This document shows, in pieces, positions 1-9,724 of a stretch of 47,500 nucleotides of DNA. The position numbers and the translations under genes are program-made. The notes under the pieces were generated by a model. It made no database searches. It saw only the letters and a program-made list of their open reading frames with translations, and was not told where the DNA came from. Source of the stretch: Symbiodinium natans (lineage: Eukaryota; Sar; Dinophyceae; Suessiales; Symbiodiniaceae). Each line of letters opens with the position of its first letter. The stretch's first letter is position 1. The stretch is taken from assembly GCA_905221605.1 (NCBI GenBank), contig CAJNDS010002335.1, positions 1,254,887 to 1,302,386 on the forward strand, in the 5' to 3' direction.

Positions 1-335
1 AGGATTAAGTGTTCAGGGGTTTGTAGGGTGTTAAGGTTTAGGGTTTCGGATTGAAAGGTTTAGGGTTTTCTGTACATGGAGGGCTCTATTGTGTTAAGGT
101 TTGGGGTTTGTTAAGGCTTTATTAGAGTAACCTTGAACCCTGAACTTAAGCCTAGCCCTAACCCTCAAACCTAGACCCCAAACCCTAAACCCCAGTAGAG
201 GTTAGGACTAAAGGCTTAGGCTTTGATCGGCCCTCAAAGTTGCGGAGAATTATGGGCCCCATAAGGGGACTGAAAGGACCCGGCTGAAGTCAGGGGAGTT
301 TAGGGTTTAGGGTTGAGGTTTTAGAGTTTTTTTTC
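1..335. other. Degenerate telomeric repeat stretch, no gene seen
   Basis: Scattered TTTAGGG-like and CCCTAAA-like units with much divergence. No open frame with splice sites stands out. The T run before 336 could be the polypyrimidine tract of the next exon. Confidence 0.6.
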
Positions 336-344
336 AAGCTCAAG

Positions 345-513
345 AAATTCGGCGACTGGGAAGCTGGTGCGACAGCTGACGATGGCAACCCAGACTGTGA
401 ACCGGCCAGCAGGACGACTCTTTTCGGAGCTCCGCGTCGAGGAAGTGTCCTGGCGAAGCAAGTGACGTTTTGCAGACTGGCGAGCTTTCTCGAAACCAGT
501 GGAGCTGGTGCCT
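345..513 (+). CDS. Candidate exon, unknown product
   Basis: A run of eight T followed by CAAGCTCAAG resembles an acceptor. The plus frame from AAATTCGG is open to a TGA near 513 and reads KFGDWEAGATADDGNPDCEP and onward. Two minus-strand frames overlap it, so strand is not certain. No family recognised. Confidence 0.25.
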
Positions 514-729
514 GAAGCGCAGGCAACTGAGCAATGGCTTCGGAGTTAGCTCGCAGGTCGTAACTTGTGGCGCGCTCGGTGCGCCCGCTTCAAAGGGGAA
601 CAAAAGATGTTGAGCCCTGGTTAGGGATGAGGGTTCAGGGTTTAGGGTTCAAGTCTCAGGGTTTAGGGTTAGGGTGTTTCTTGGGGCACTTCGGGGGTTT
701 GGGGTGTTTAGGGTGTTTTGGGTGTTTAG

Positions 730-773
730 AGGGTCGCGGAGCTTCGCCACACCTGACGCCCGGAACCTTTGAA
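730..773 (+). CDS. Candidate 44-nt exon
   Basis: Bounded by TTTAG from a telomere-like unit and the donor GAA|GTGAGA. It reads GRGASPHLTPGTFE after two bases of a split codon. No family recognised. It is followed at once by a TTTAGGG array. Confidence 0.35.
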
Positions 774-798
774 GTGAGAACCTGTCCATGATAGATGG

Positions 799-876
799 GT
801 TTAGGGTTTAGGGTGTAGGGTTTAGGGTTTAGGGTTAGGGTTTAGGGTTTAGGGTTTAGGGTTTAGGGTTTAGGGT
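799..876 (+). repeat. TTTAGGG array
   Basis: About ten near-perfect plus-orientation units downstream of the 730-773 exon, in the position expected for the 5' part of an intron. Confidence 0.9.
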
Positions 877-884
877 AAGCCCAG

Positions 885-944
885 GCTGGGACGGTCCCAG
901 ACGAGTTGCTCGCTAGCTGGAGCTCCTCAGCTGCTGAAGCGCCG
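885..944 (+). CDS. Candidate 60-nt exon
   Basis: CCCAG acceptor, 20 codons with no stop reading AGTVPDELLASWSSSAAEAP, then CCG|GTTCAG. Phase 0 at both ends. Not recognised. The same kind of donor, G|GTTCAG, recurs at 5,866. Confidence 0.35.
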
Positions 945-1208
945 GTTCAGGGTTCAGGGTTTAGGGTTTCGGGTTTCGGGGTTTCGCATGCGAGCTTAGG
1001 GTTTGCCACGGGCGGGGGGGGGTGTAGGGCAGGGTTTGAGAGCTGTGGGGCTTTAGGGGCTTGTCAGGCATTATGGGTTTCAGGGGGGTTTAGGGGCTTT
1101 GTGGTTTGCTCCTTGAGAAAGGCGTGAGCCGGTCGACAGGCAAGTTGTCTTCACTTCTGTTGTCGGTAGGACTGCCCATGAAACCCTCAACCCTCAACCC
1201 GCGGCGCC

Positions 1209-1329
1209 TAAACCCTAAACCCTAAACCCCAAACCCTAAACCCTAAACCCTAAACCCTAAACTCTAAACCCTAAACCCTTATAAACCCTAAACCCTAACC
1301 CTAAACCCTAAACCCTAAACCCTAAACCC
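1209..1329 (-). repeat. CCCTAAA array
   Basis: About 17 units, mostly perfect, in minus orientation, lying just upstream of the 1,368 exon. Confidence 0.9.
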
Positions 1330-1367
1330 AACGATGAAGGCTGCACTTACTTACGCCTGTCACCCAG

Positions 1368-1431
1368 GCCAGTGGACGATGCTGATTATGAGCCTTCGCC
1401 ACTTTGCAACAGCCAATGCGCACTCATGGAA
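1368..1431 (+). CDS. Cys-containing mini-exon
   Basis: CACCCAG acceptor and GAA|GTTGAT donor. It reads PVDDADYEPSPLCNSQCALME. A CCCTAAA array lies upstream and a TTTAGGG array downstream, the layout seen around many exons here. The two cysteines fit the Cys-rich module set, but the shared motif is weak. Confidence 0.4.
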
Positions 1432-1456
1432 GTTGATTTCAGGGAGCGCCCTCCCT

Positions 1457-1543
1457 TAGGGTTTAGGGTTTAGGGTTTAGGGTTTAGGGTTTAGGGTTTA
1501 GGGTTTAGGGTTTAGGGTTTAGGGTTTAGGGTTTAGGGTTTAG
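1457..1543 (+). repeat. TTTAGGG array
   Basis: About 12 perfect units, followed by a poly-C run and CAAG, which may act as an acceptor for a very short exon at 1,575. Confidence 0.9.
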
Positions 1544-1906
1544 GGTCCACAACCCCCCCCCCCCCCCCCCCAAGGGCAGCAAGGGCACTTGTGAGTACAG
1601 CCCTTTCAATTCCACATTATAAGAAGCCGGGCTACCCAAAGAGCCAGAACTGTGTTGAGATTAAAGGGACTGGAAGCTCTCAGAGTTTTCGGTCTATTGT
1701 CTAGGGCTTTTAGGGGTTTAGGGGTTTAGGGTTTGGGTTTAGGGTTTTGGGTTTAGGGTGAGGGATTTGATTGATTGAGACTTTGACATGCGCCCCCCAC
1801 CCCCACCCCCCCCTCCCCCATCAAGAAGTCAAGAAGGCCTTCAAGACTACAGGAACCCACACGTTAGGTCCTCGGGACATTTTGGTACACTCACGGTTCC
1901 TCTTAT

Positions 1907-2042
1907 ACTTGAAGGTTCGTTAGCCAATTCGAATGGTACGTATAACCCAAACTATAACCACATTAGGGCATTTAAGGTGCTTAGAAGTTGGTTATAAGTA
2001 CAGGTCGAATGGCTTTGACAAGCAGCCTGAACCTCCAAGTAG
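1907..2042. mobile_element. Palindromic element family A, copy 1
   Basis: Its ends resemble ACTTGGAGGTTCAGGGTAC and GTACCCTGAACCTCCAAGTA. The arms (AACC-A-TATAAC..GTACTTATAACC) pair along most of their length. At least seven relatives occur in this window. No protein is encoded, so it resembles a MITE. This copy has a diverged left end. Confidence 0.6.
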
Positions 2043-2186
2043 GTTACAGGCAGAGGATCGTTGTGAGGTGGAGTTTTCGGCGCTTCTTTCTTTCGAATGT
2101 TTAGCACCCCCCCGTACGATAAAATCACCCCCCTCCCCGCCCCCCGCCCCCGCCCCCAACACTTGTAGAAGCCCCAAATCATGAAG

Positions 2187-2301
2187 CAGCTCTGTGCGAG
2201 GGCCCTACGCCCTGGCCCGAGAAGCCAGCTGCTTCTGCGATGCGTGCGACTATGCCGGCACCGCTGCGGACTACATGCTGCCGCGGCCTTGGGATCTCTG
2301 A
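2187..2301 (+). CDS. Cys-containing terminal exon candidate
   Basis: After GAAG the frame reads SSSVRGPYALAREASCFCDA, CDYAGTAADYMLPRPWDL and then TGA. Three cysteines in CFCDAC suggest a metal or disulphide motif. No donor is visible before the stop. The minus strand also carries an open frame. Confidence 0.35.
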
Positions 2302-2488
2302 ACCGAAGAGCCTAAGCATGTGCAGTCTTTGGGCGCTTGAAGCACCTTGAAACAAAATCCCGAACCTACAGCACTGCAACCCTAAACCCTTTTTGACCTG
2401 CAACCCTGCAACCACGTAGCGCTGCAAGGTTCAACCTCCTTTGCTTTGCTTACTTCTGCGTAGGGAAATGGAAGGAAGCGGTGCTTTC

Positions 2489-2490
<2 letters not shown>

Positions 2491-2519
<29 letters not shown>
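2491..2519. repeat. Poly-C tract
   Basis: An uninterrupted run of about 29 C, one of several long C or G homopolymers in the window. Confidence 0.9.
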
Positions 2520-2522
<3 letters not shown>

Positions 2523-3006
2523 CCTTGATGATGTAGGGACCCGAAAAGCTAGGAAGGACGAGGAAGTTTACAGAGTCTTACAGTTGCTGGGATGAGTTGG
2601 CCCCCACCTTGCCCCCCACCCCCCCCCCTCCCCCCCAAAGTGGTTTGTATGGACCCTTAAGATTTGTGGGGTTTTAGGGTTTGGGTTTAGTTTAGGCGTA
2701 CTCCATGGGTACACGTAACCTTTGGGTCAACAAACCGATAACAGCTTCAAACCCTAAACCCTAAACCCCAAACCCACCTGTGGGCAAAGGAGTCCAGCGA
2801 ACTTGATGCACCTGGCGCCTTGGGTGCAGGTTGTGTGTGAGAACACGGTCCGGGGTCAGCGAGTCAGTTTAGGGGTTTTCTTGAGGGCTTGAAAGGTTTG
2901 GAGGTTTATGATTGTCCGCGGGGTTCGTTTCCCTAAACCCTAAACCCCTAAAAAAGTATACACAAGAGGGAGGGTCCCTCTGCTTCTGGCTTGCTGAGGA
3001 AGGTAG

Positions 3007-3077
3007 GCTTCGGGAAGTGCAAAGCCTTGGTGCAAGTGATCGCTCGTGCGCGCAGACGTGCATATCAGTTGCAGAAG
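3007..3077 (+). CDS. Candidate 71-nt exon starting with split Gly
   Basis: GGTAG acceptor; G|GC TTC start; donor AAG|GTGCGC. It reads GFGKCKALVQVIARARRRAY followed by QLQK. Many exons here begin AG|GC, giving a Gly codon split after its first base. Highly basic; no family recognised. Confidence 0.4.
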
Positions 3078-3289
3078 GTGCGCACCCCGTTCCGGGTCGC
3101 TGGCTAGGCTCAAGGTGTAGGGTTGGAAGGCCTTCAGGGGTACTGAGAGGTTGTAGGGCCTTTAGGGGGTTTGGAGGGTTAGGGGCTTTAGAGGGTGAAT
3201 TTTCGGGGTCGCCCTCAACCCTAAACCCTAAACCCTCTCTACCTATGTATATTTAAACCTTAATGGGGTCGTGTTCTGATTATGACCGT

Positions 3290-3530
3290 TTGGGGTTTTT
3301 AGGATTTAGGATTTAGGATTTAGGATTTAGGATTTAGGGTTTAGGGTTTAGGGTTTAGGATTTAGGATTTAGGGTTTAGGGTTTAGGATTTAGGATTTAG
3401 GATTTAGGATTTAGGATTTAGGATTTAGGATTTAGGATTTAGGATTTAGGATTTAGGATTTAGGGTTTAGGATTTAGGATTTAGGATTTAGGATTTAGGG
3501 TTTAGGGTTTGGATTTAGGATTTAGGATCA
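3290..3530 (+). repeat. TTTAGGA variant array
   Basis: Some 30 units, mostly TTTAGGA rather than TTTAGGG, with perfect units interspersed. The variant spread across neighbouring units points to local amplification. Confidence 0.9.
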
Positions 3531-3572
3531 CGCGCGTGACGCGCGTCACGCGCGTCACGCGCGTCACGCGCG
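3531..3572. repeat. CACGCGCGT short tandem repeat
   Basis: About four head-to-tail copies of a CpG-rich unit (CGCGCGTCA), placed exactly between two other tandem arrays. Confidence 0.8.
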
Positions 3573-3925
3573 TCCCGGCTTCGTAATTTAGTCTTCGGGG
3601 GAAGCCCGGCTTCGTAATTTAGTATTCCGGGGGAAGCCCGGCTTCGTAATTTAGTATTCCGGGGGAAGGCCGGCTTCGTAATTTAGTATTCGGGGGAAGC
3701 CCGGCTTCGTAATTTAGTCTTCCGGGGCAAGCCCGGCTTCGTAATTTAGTATTCGGGGGAAGCCCGGCTTCGTAATTTAGTATTCCGGGGCAAGCCCGGC
3801 TTCGTAATTTAGTATTCGGGGGAAGCCCGGCTTCGTAATTTAGTATTCGAGGGAAGCCCCGCTTCGTAACTTAGTATTCGGGGGAAGCCCGGCTTCGTAA
3901 TTTAGTATTCCGGTGGAAAACCGGC
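3573..3925 (+). repeat. Tandem array, unit about 34-36 bp
   Basis: Around ten copies of a unit containing GGCTTCGTAATTTAGTATTC and GGGGGAAGCCC. Variants (TCTTC, ATTCC, GGGGCAAG) are shared among units. Confidence 0.9.
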
Positions 3926-3928
3926 CGT

Positions 3929-4725
3929 TTTGGTCCAAAAATCCAGAAAACGAGAGCCCACCCAGGACCGTCGATTTCAGTACTAAAAAATCGCATTTTT
4001 AATAGGGACCCGGGGCCGATCCTGGGGTCCCCCCTCATTTGGGGTGTTTTTAGAGGCAAACTTTCCCTTTCAAGGGGGGGTCGGAGTTTGAGGCAGGGTC
4101 TCCGAAGACTATTTTGCCTTTAAAATTGAAAAATGCCACCCCCCCTTGACCAAAACTAGGCCGTGAAAAGGTCGCGGTGCCGGCCCTTCATCAGAACTGA
4201 GGCTTAAAAACCCTAAAACACCTTGAAAAACATTGAAAAATCGCAAAAAAAAACATTGAAAAAAACTGAAAAACCTTGAAAACCGTGAAAAACTTGAAAT
4301 CCTGAAACCGGTGAAGGCTCGGTTTTGGTCAAAAAACCCAGAAAACGAGAGCCCACCAAGGACCGTCGATTTCAGTACTAAAAAATCGCATTTTTCATAG
4401 GGACCGGGCCGATCCTGGGGTCCCCCCCTCATTTGGGGTGTTTTTGGAGGCAATCTTTCCCTCTCAAGGGGGGGCCGGAGTTTGAGGCAAGGGGGGGTCT
4501 CCGAAGACTATTTTGCCTTTAAAATTGAAAAATGCCACCCCCCCTTGATCAAAACTAGGCTGTGAAAAGGTTGCGGCGGCGGGATTTCATCAGAACTGAG
4601 GCTTAAAAACCCTAAAACACCTTGAAAAACATTGAAAAATCGCAGAAAAACCTTGAAATAACCTTGAAAAACTTGAAATCCTGAAACCGGTGAAGGCTCG
4701 GTTTTGGTCAAAAAACCCAGAAAAC
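3929..4725. repeat. About 385-bp unit in two copies plus a partial third
   Basis: Copy one runs from about 3,929 to 4,322 and copy two to about 4,703; a third begins and breaks off after AACCCAGAAAAC. Minus-strand frames of 114 and 67 residues cross it but end with the repeat. They are probably not genes. The break coincides with the acceptor of the next exon. Confidence 0.75.
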
Positions 4726-4812
4726 CGACGCGGCTGTGTATTATCCGTGTGCCGAATTGACTAGACGGTGCCGAATCGAGAAAGAATGTTGCGAGCTAAA
4801 TGATCAACTAAA
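4721..4812 (+). CDS. Cys-rich exon joined to the 385-bp repeat
   Basis: Acceptor AACCCAG lies inside the truncated repeat copy; donor is AAA|GTAAGA, close to consensus. It reads KTDAAVYYPCAELTRRCRIE then KECCELNDQLK, with four cysteines. Base composition is more AT-rich than neighbouring exons. No family recognised. Confidence 0.45.
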
Positions 4813-5000
4813 GTAAGAAAGAAGATATGTAATTCAGATGAAGAGGGATCTGGGAGGGAGGGGTGATGCCAAACACGTAGGGTGATGACAAAAACCCTTT
4901 GTGAATGCTTGGACCAGAGATGCTGAACCCTAAACCCTAAACCCTAAACAGGGTTTCAAGGTCCTTTCGGGCCCATGTAAGCCAGCCATTGGGCCTGCAG

Positions 5001-5050
5001 GACCTGATCGCCATGGAGGGCTACAATGGCAGCTACGACCCTCTGAGAGA
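5001..5050 (+). CDS. Candidate module exon
   Basis: CCTGCAG acceptor and phase-0 start. It reads DLIAMEGYNGSYDPLRD before a TAG. The downstream donor is not evident. The GY and DP pattern recalls the 29,884 exon. CCCTAAA units lie on both sides. Confidence 0.35.
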
Positions 5051-5274
5051 TTAGAGGTTTTGTCTGTGTGGGGTTTGCCAAACCCGAAACCCGAAACCCG
5101 AAACCCTAAACCCTAAACCCTAAACCCAGAGGGCTGTTTTTCGTGGCTTGGCGGCCGGGGAGGGGCTTCGGGATTGGCATTAAGGGCGAGGCTGTGGCTG
5201 TGGGGGGGGAGGGGGGGGGGGGGGGGGGGTGCCCTACGCCTCCCTATATCCTCAACCCTGAGACCCTAAAACTT

Positions 5275-5374
5275 GGGATGTTCCCCCTTATACTAGCAGT
5301 CCTTAATAGGGATTACAGTACCCCCCCTGTTGTGATCGCTACTAAGGACTGCTAGTATAATGGTGGAACATCCC
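5275..5374. mobile_element. Palindromic element family B, copy 1
   Basis: Ends GGGATGTTCCCCCTTATACT and a near-matching inverse (AGTATAATGGTGGAACATCCC), with the arms paired across about 100 bp. Family B has about ten copies in this window. No coding capacity. Confidence 0.7.
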
Positions 5375-5416
5375 TAAACCCTAAACCCTAAACCCTAAAC
5401 CCCGCTGCGTCCAAGA

Positions 5417-5472
5417 AATGTGCTTGAGGCCTTCGCGTTCAGGGTTTGGGAAGGCAGGCCCTGTGCGCCAGG
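5417..5472 (+). CDS. Candidate exon, unknown
   Basis: CCAAG acceptor and CCAG|GTTTCA donor. It reads NVLEAFAFRVWEGRPCAP. Flanked by CCCTAAA upstream and TTTAGGG downstream. Confidence 0.3.
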
Positions 5473-5492
5473 TTTCAAAAATATAGGGGGTC

Positions 5493-5546
5493 GTAGGGTT
5501 TAGGGTTTAGGGTTTAGGGTTTAGGGTTTAGGGTTTAGGGTTTAGG
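5493..5546 (+). repeat. TTTAGGG array
   Basis: About seven units. The right edge reads TTAGGAACCCTGTCAG, also found at 11,218-11,233. Confidence 0.85.
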
Positions 5547-6040
5547 AACCCTGTCAGTATTCCTTCATGATCCCCATGTAAGTATACCATAATTACCCCT
5601 CCCCCAAGAACACTACCCTCCCTATGTTACACGATGTTTAGGGTCTTGCTGAAGGATCAGGTTAGATCGTTTTGAACAGAACCAGCAGTTCGGGGATGAT
5701 TGAAAGGTGTGAAAGCCTTACCCTTTCCCGCCTTGTGATCAGAATCCTGATGGGGATGATTGAAAGCGATAACCCTAAACCCTATACCCAACAAACCTGA
5801 GGCGTTTCGGGTTTAGGGCCTGATGGCTTGGCATTGTCCAAGGCTTCAAAGCCGTCAGACTTGCCGGTTCAGGGTTTAGGGCTGGGGGGGGAAGGGAAGT
5901 AGACTGTAAAGTTTGGGTAACTTGGCCTGCGTTTCGGGAGAACCCTCAGCCCATACCCAGAAGAAGACGTCAAGTTTGGGTAACTCTGCGTACGTGGAGG
6001 TACATTAATGCCCTAAACCCTATGTGGCCTTTAAATTTGC
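5547..6040. other. Mostly non-coding; one micro-exon candidate
   Basis: Degenerate telomeric units and a local duplication of AAGTTTGGGTAACT (near 5,908 and 5,972). A 24-nt island at 5,843-5,866 is bounded by CCAAG and GCCG|GTTCAG and reads GFKAVRLA after a split Gly. Nothing else is convincing. Confidence 0.4.
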
Positions 6041-6299
6041 CCCGCAAGAAAAAGATCCCCTTCGAGGTCCAAAGCTAAACGCCTAATTACGCCCTACAAC
6101 TCGTTGCACATGGCCTTGTAACCCAAAGCCTCGTACCCAAGCCCCAGTTCCCGAAACGGGGTCTGAACCCCAAACCCCAAGCCCGCACCCGCTCGGAGTT
6201 GAGAGACCCTAAACCCCTAAACCCTAGACCCCAGAGTCCTGAAACCCTAAACCCTAAAACCTGCGAGAGCGAGGGCAGTGCGGGTTGCAAAAAAAAATC

Positions 6300-6390
6300 C
6301 CCAAACCCTAAACCCGAAACCCGAAACCCTAAACCCTAAGCCTTAAACTCTAAACCCTAAACCCGAAACCCTAAACCCTAAACCCTAAAC
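6300..6390 (-). repeat. CCCTAAA array with CCCGAAA variants
   Basis: About 12 units; CCCGAAA variants are clustered. It lies upstream of the 6,437 island. Confidence 0.85.
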
Positions 6391-6436
6391 CGAATTGATG
6401 CCTTGGACCAGCCCTCAAATCTCTGAGCCTCCACAG

Positions 6437-6485
6437 ACGGAGAACCAGCAGCACGTGGCCAAGGGCTTAGACTGTGGGGGCTTAG
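6437..6485 (+). CDS. Candidate exon, unknown
   Basis: CTCCACAG acceptor, then TENQQHVAKGLDCGGLG running into TTAGG units. The exact donor is unclear (CAC|GTGGCC or a later site). Confidence 0.3.
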
Positions 6486-6969
6486 GGCTTAGGTACTTGC
6501 CCTAAGGGTCCATGTACCTATGCAGTATAGTTTAGGGTTTAGGGCTAGGGTTGAGGGTTTAGGGTTTAGGGCTTAGGGCTTAGGGTGGGCACCCTGTTGA
6601 TGTCGACCCTACGATATGCATTCATTACGGATGTTTAGGGTTCAAGGGCTCTAGGGTTTAGGGTTTAGGGTTTAGGGTTTAGGGTTTAGGGTTTAGTGAG
6701 TTTAGGGACACACCGTCTTGGAACCGCCGCTCATCGACTCTAACCTCTCGAGGCAACTTAGGGGCCTTCTTCCGACCTGCATGTCTGTCGAACCCCTCAG
6801 CAATTGCATGTAGAGGTTTGGGGTTTCAGGTTCGCGCCTACCCGAAACAAAAGGGTTCAGAGCTTCGGGTGACCCTAAGTCCTAAACCCTAAACCCTTTC
6901 AACTCATGCGTGAATTCCGAGGCGGAAGGTTGGGCAGTATAGCTTCCCTCTGTAATGAGGGCCAATCTA

Positions 6970-7092
6970 CTATTTGCTTAACAACCCCCCAACAAACAAA
7001 CTTATTCTTCCTTTTCTTCCTCATAAGGGCAGCATAGGGATTATTATCTCTTTTCTTTGGGTGGGGGGGGGGGGGAGTTGTTAAGCAAATAG
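6970..7092. mobile_element. Palindromic element family E, copy 1
   Basis: A perfect 16-bp terminal inverted repeat, CTATTTGCTTAACAAC at 6,970 and its inverse at 7,077. The inside holds a poly-G run. A diverged relative lies at 35,630-35,728. Confidence 0.7.
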
Positions 7093-7352
7093 TCGTAATA
7101 TAAAGGGGATGCAAGTCCCCACTTCCCTACAAGATGAGAAAAAAGGGGCTGCAGGCTGAATGCGAGGCAGAAGTCACGCGTCTGACGGCAGCCCTAAACC
7201 CTAAACCCTAATGAGGGTTCATGAATAGCGTTTAGGGCTTAGGGTCCAGGGTTTAGGGTTTTGGGGTTAAGGCATCCTCAACCCTGACCCCTAGCCCTAA
7301 ACCCTAATCCCTGAACCCTAAACCCTAAACCCTAAACCCTAATCCCTGAAAG

Positions 7353-7396
7353 CTTCTGCTTTGGAAGAGGGGCGGACAGTGGGCGAGCTCGTCCAG
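7353..7396 (+). CDS. Candidate 44-nt exon
   Basis: GAAAG acceptor and CAG|GTGTCC donor. Reads (x)SALEEGRTVGELVQ. The frame stays open past the donor, so the exon could be longer. CCCTAAA units precede it and TTTAGGG units follow. Confidence 0.35.
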
Positions 7397-7640
7397 GTGT
7401 CCCGTGGACGACGCCGGCTTATCCCAGATCCCGGCCATCCAAAAGTCTCCAAAAAAATGTGTGTTTTCTTGTTTTTTTGTTTAGGGTGTAGGGTTTAGGG
7501 TTTAGGGTTTAGGGTTAGGGTGCAGGGTTCCAAAAAGCAGCAAAGGTCCCTGACACCTCAGTAGTACGGTTCAGGATGGTGGGCGAAGCCAGGAACCGTC
7601 TTTCGCAGCCACCCCCCCTCCCCAACCGAACTCCCCCACC

Positions 7641-7771
7641 ACTTGGAGGTTCAGGGTACTTATGAACCAAGTGCTGTACTTGTAACCCACTTTTACGCCC
7701 CCTTAGGTGCCCTTACAATATGGTTTTTAATTTGGGTTATAGGTACAGTTGTAGTTGGTTAGTAAATACGC
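7641..7771. mobile_element. Palindromic element family A, copy 2
   Basis: Begins ACTTGGAGGTTCAGGGTAC and has the internal GTACTTGTAACCCACTT arm. The right end has diverged (GTAAATACGCAAG). Confidence 0.65.
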
Positions 7772-7928
7772 AAGATCCCAGAAGTCCGAGAGCAACGACA
7801 GTTTCGCATTTTTTTCGAAGACATGCGGGGGTTTTCCGAACATAAGGGACCCCTAAAATAGACCCCATAGAAGAAGCAAAAGCACGATGACAGTTTTCGA
7901 GGACATTGAGCACGGCCACGCCCCTGTG
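7772..7928. pseudogene. Ambiguous coding-like stretch
   Basis: The plus frame reads SQKSESNDSFAFFSKTCGGF and then, past an in-frame TAA, MTVFEDIEHGHAPV and TAG. The minus strand has an open frame of similar quality (7,737-7,919). The evidence does not decide strand; a decayed exon is possible. Confidence 0.2.
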
Positions 7929-7952
7929 TAGGCGACAGCGTGATTTTGGCAG

Positions 7953-8098
7953 GCTTCGAGAAAAAGAACACCACGTGGTCCCGGCGGGGCGCGCCGGCGG
8001 GCGCGCCGCACGGCTTTAGCGACCGACTGACGCTTCTGGGAAGAAAGCGCAGCGAATGGTTTTTTTTCTTCCCTCAGGAAGGCGCGAGTAAATCCTAG
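7953..8098 (+). CDS. Candidate exon starting with split Gly
   Basis: GGCAG acceptor, G|GC TTC start, open for 48 codons to TAG. It begins GFEKKNTTWSRRGAPAG. A second acceptor with a strong pyrimidine tract (TTTTTTTTCTTCCCTCAG) lies at 8,077, so the region may be two exons around an intron. It contains two GGCGCGCC palindromes. Confidence 0.3.
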
Positions 8099-8246
8099 AC
8101 CCTACACCCGAAATCTGAAATCCCAACTCCCTCAGCCGGGGGGATAAACCCTTATCCCCTAAACTCCCTAAACCCCTAAACCCTCAAACCCCTAAACCCT
8201 CAAACCCCAAACCCTACACCCCTAAAGCTTGAGGTCCTGGACGCAG

Positions 8247-8274
8247 CTTGCCCCATGCTTGCTGCACAAGGCTG
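8247..8274 (+). CDS. Candidate Cys-containing micro-exon
   Basis: ACGCAG acceptor and GCTG|GTGATT donor. Reads LAPCLLHKA. Too short to judge alone. Confidence 0.25.
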
Positions 8275-8529
8275 GTGATTGCTTGGGCTTAGGGGTCTGG
8301 GGTGTGCAGCCTAGGGCTCCGAAACCCTTAATTTCTGTATTTAGAATTTAGAATTTCGGGTTTAGGGTTCAGGGTTCAGGGTTCACGGTTCAGGGTTTAG
8401 GGTTTAGGGTTTAGGGTTTAGGGCTTCTCGGTAAGCCTGCAGCCTAAGCACCTAAGCACCTGAGCCCCTAATCCCCTACACCCCTAAACCCTAAACCAGT
8501 GGAATGGAGGGATGCGGGACTTCATGTTG

Positions 8530-8740
8530 GTACAGTAGGCCAAAGTTTGCGTGCTAACATGTGGATGTACAAAAATTAAAAAGTAACTCGAACCGTAAAG
8601 TTGGATTGTGGAGGTTTCTTCTGGTTAAATAACAGTGTTTGAGAGCCAACTGCCCCAGTTCTTGTTTTTAACTTGATTTCCTCCGAAAACAACAGAATCA
8701 GACAACAGCTATGCAGGAGCGGACTCTAAACCTAAACCCG
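8530..8740. other. Unique AT-richer stretch, no gene assigned
   Basis: No telomeric units over about 200 bp. No frame has both splice sites and good length. Confidence 0.4.
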
Positions 8741-8823
8741 AAACCCTCAAAGACCCCCAAAAGTAGGCCAAGGGTTGAAAGGGCTCAAACCCTCAACCCT
8801 CAACCTTAAGCCCTCAACCCTAC

Positions 8824-8906
8824 CCGGAGGTTCAGGGCACCCACAAGTTGGGTCATAAGCAGATATATAATTGGGGGTACAAGTACCCACCCCCTCCAAG
8901 TAAATC
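8824..8906. mobile_element. Palindromic element family A variant
   Basis: Shares GGAGGTTCAGGG at the left and GTACCCACCCCCTCCAAGTA at the right with family A, with an internal ATTGGGGGTAC arm. Short and diverged. Confidence 0.45.
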
Positions 8907-8915
8907 CTACGGCAG

Positions 8916-8978
8916 GCTGCTTCGCGAATCACACGGCCTGCAGCGGCCTCTCCGCAGCCCTTTCGGCGTGGCTCCCTA
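8916..8978 (+). CDS. Symmetric phase-1 Cys exon
   Basis: Acceptor CGGCAG, G|GC start, donor CTA|GTGATG. Sixty-three nt, phase 1 at both ends, so it could be added or lost without a frameshift. Reads GCFANHTACSGLSAALSAWL. A TTTAGGG array starts just downstream. Confidence 0.45.
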
Positions 8979-9000
8979 GTGATGCCATGAGAGGGTTTAG

Positions 9001-9146
9001 GGTTTGGGTTTAAGGGTTAAGGGTTAAGGGTTAAGGGTTTAGGGTTTAGGGTTTAGGGTTTAGGGTTTAGGGTTTAGGGTTTAGGGTTTAGGGTTTAGGG
9101 TTTAGGGTTTAGGGTTTAGGGTTTAGGGTGGTTAGGGTTTCGGGGT
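9001..9146 (+). repeat. TTTAGGG array
   Basis: About 20 units, with a few TTAAGGG variants at the left edge. Confidence 0.95.
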
Positions 9147-9280
9147 GTGGGGTTTGGGTGTGCCATTATGGAGTTCCCCCTTCTACTAAAAGTCCTTACT
9201 CGGCATTTTTGTGCCGCCTATCAGAATCCAGACATCGAAAGTTATGGGTGCTAAGTAGGGCTATGAGCAAGGTCGCCGAT

Positions 9281-9362
9281 ACCCTAAACCCTAAACCCTA
9301 AACCCTAAACCCCAAACCCTAAACCCTAAACCCTAAACCCTAAACCCTAAACCCTAAACCCT
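9281..9362 (-). repeat. CCCTAAA array
   Basis: About 12 units just upstream of the 9,397 exon. Together with 9,001-9,146 it places inverted telomeric tracts at the two ends of one candidate intron. Confidence 0.9.
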
Positions 9363-9396
9363 GATTCGATGCTTCTTGTTTCGGGCACCTCGCCAG

Positions 9397-9433
9397 CTAT
9401 GGCCGCCTACAGCGACCCTATGAACCTTGAAGG
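9397..9433 (+). CDS. Candidate 37-nt exon
   Basis: CGCCAG acceptor and GAAGG|GTGGGT donor. Reads MAAYSDPMNLEG. Not recognised. Confidence 0.35.
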
Positions 9434-9724
9434 GTGGGTCTGGGAAATTGGGCGCTTTTTGGGGCTTGTAGGGTTTAGGGTTTGGGGTTTAGGGTTTAGG
9501 GTTTAGGGTTCGGGTTGTTTAGGGTTGAGGGCTTTAGGAAGTTGTAGATCCGAGACTTTAGGAAGTCTTGTGTTCAGAGGTTGCGGGCTGAGGTTTCAAG
9601 ATTTGAAGGGTGAGGCTTGAGGTGTGATGGCTTCGAGGTAGTGGCGGTTCTGCTCAGGGGAGGGAGGGGTGTAGCGTATACAGGGTTGGTTGTGTTTTTG
9701 GCGGGGGGGGGGGGGGGAGGGGGA

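Noticed and set aside
2187-2427. Minus-strand 82-codon frame
   Set aside because: It overlaps a plus exon candidate with better composition and extends into telomere-like sequence.
4109-4711. Minus-strand frames of 114 and 67 codons ending in the same residues
   Set aside because: They coincide with a tandem duplication, lack splice or start context and differ by a frame-breaking indel.
7390-7420. PVDDAG frame matching PVDDAD at 1,368
   Set aside because: The main frame of this island (ALEEGRTVGELVQ) is longer and ends at a proper donor; the match is a few residues and likely chance.
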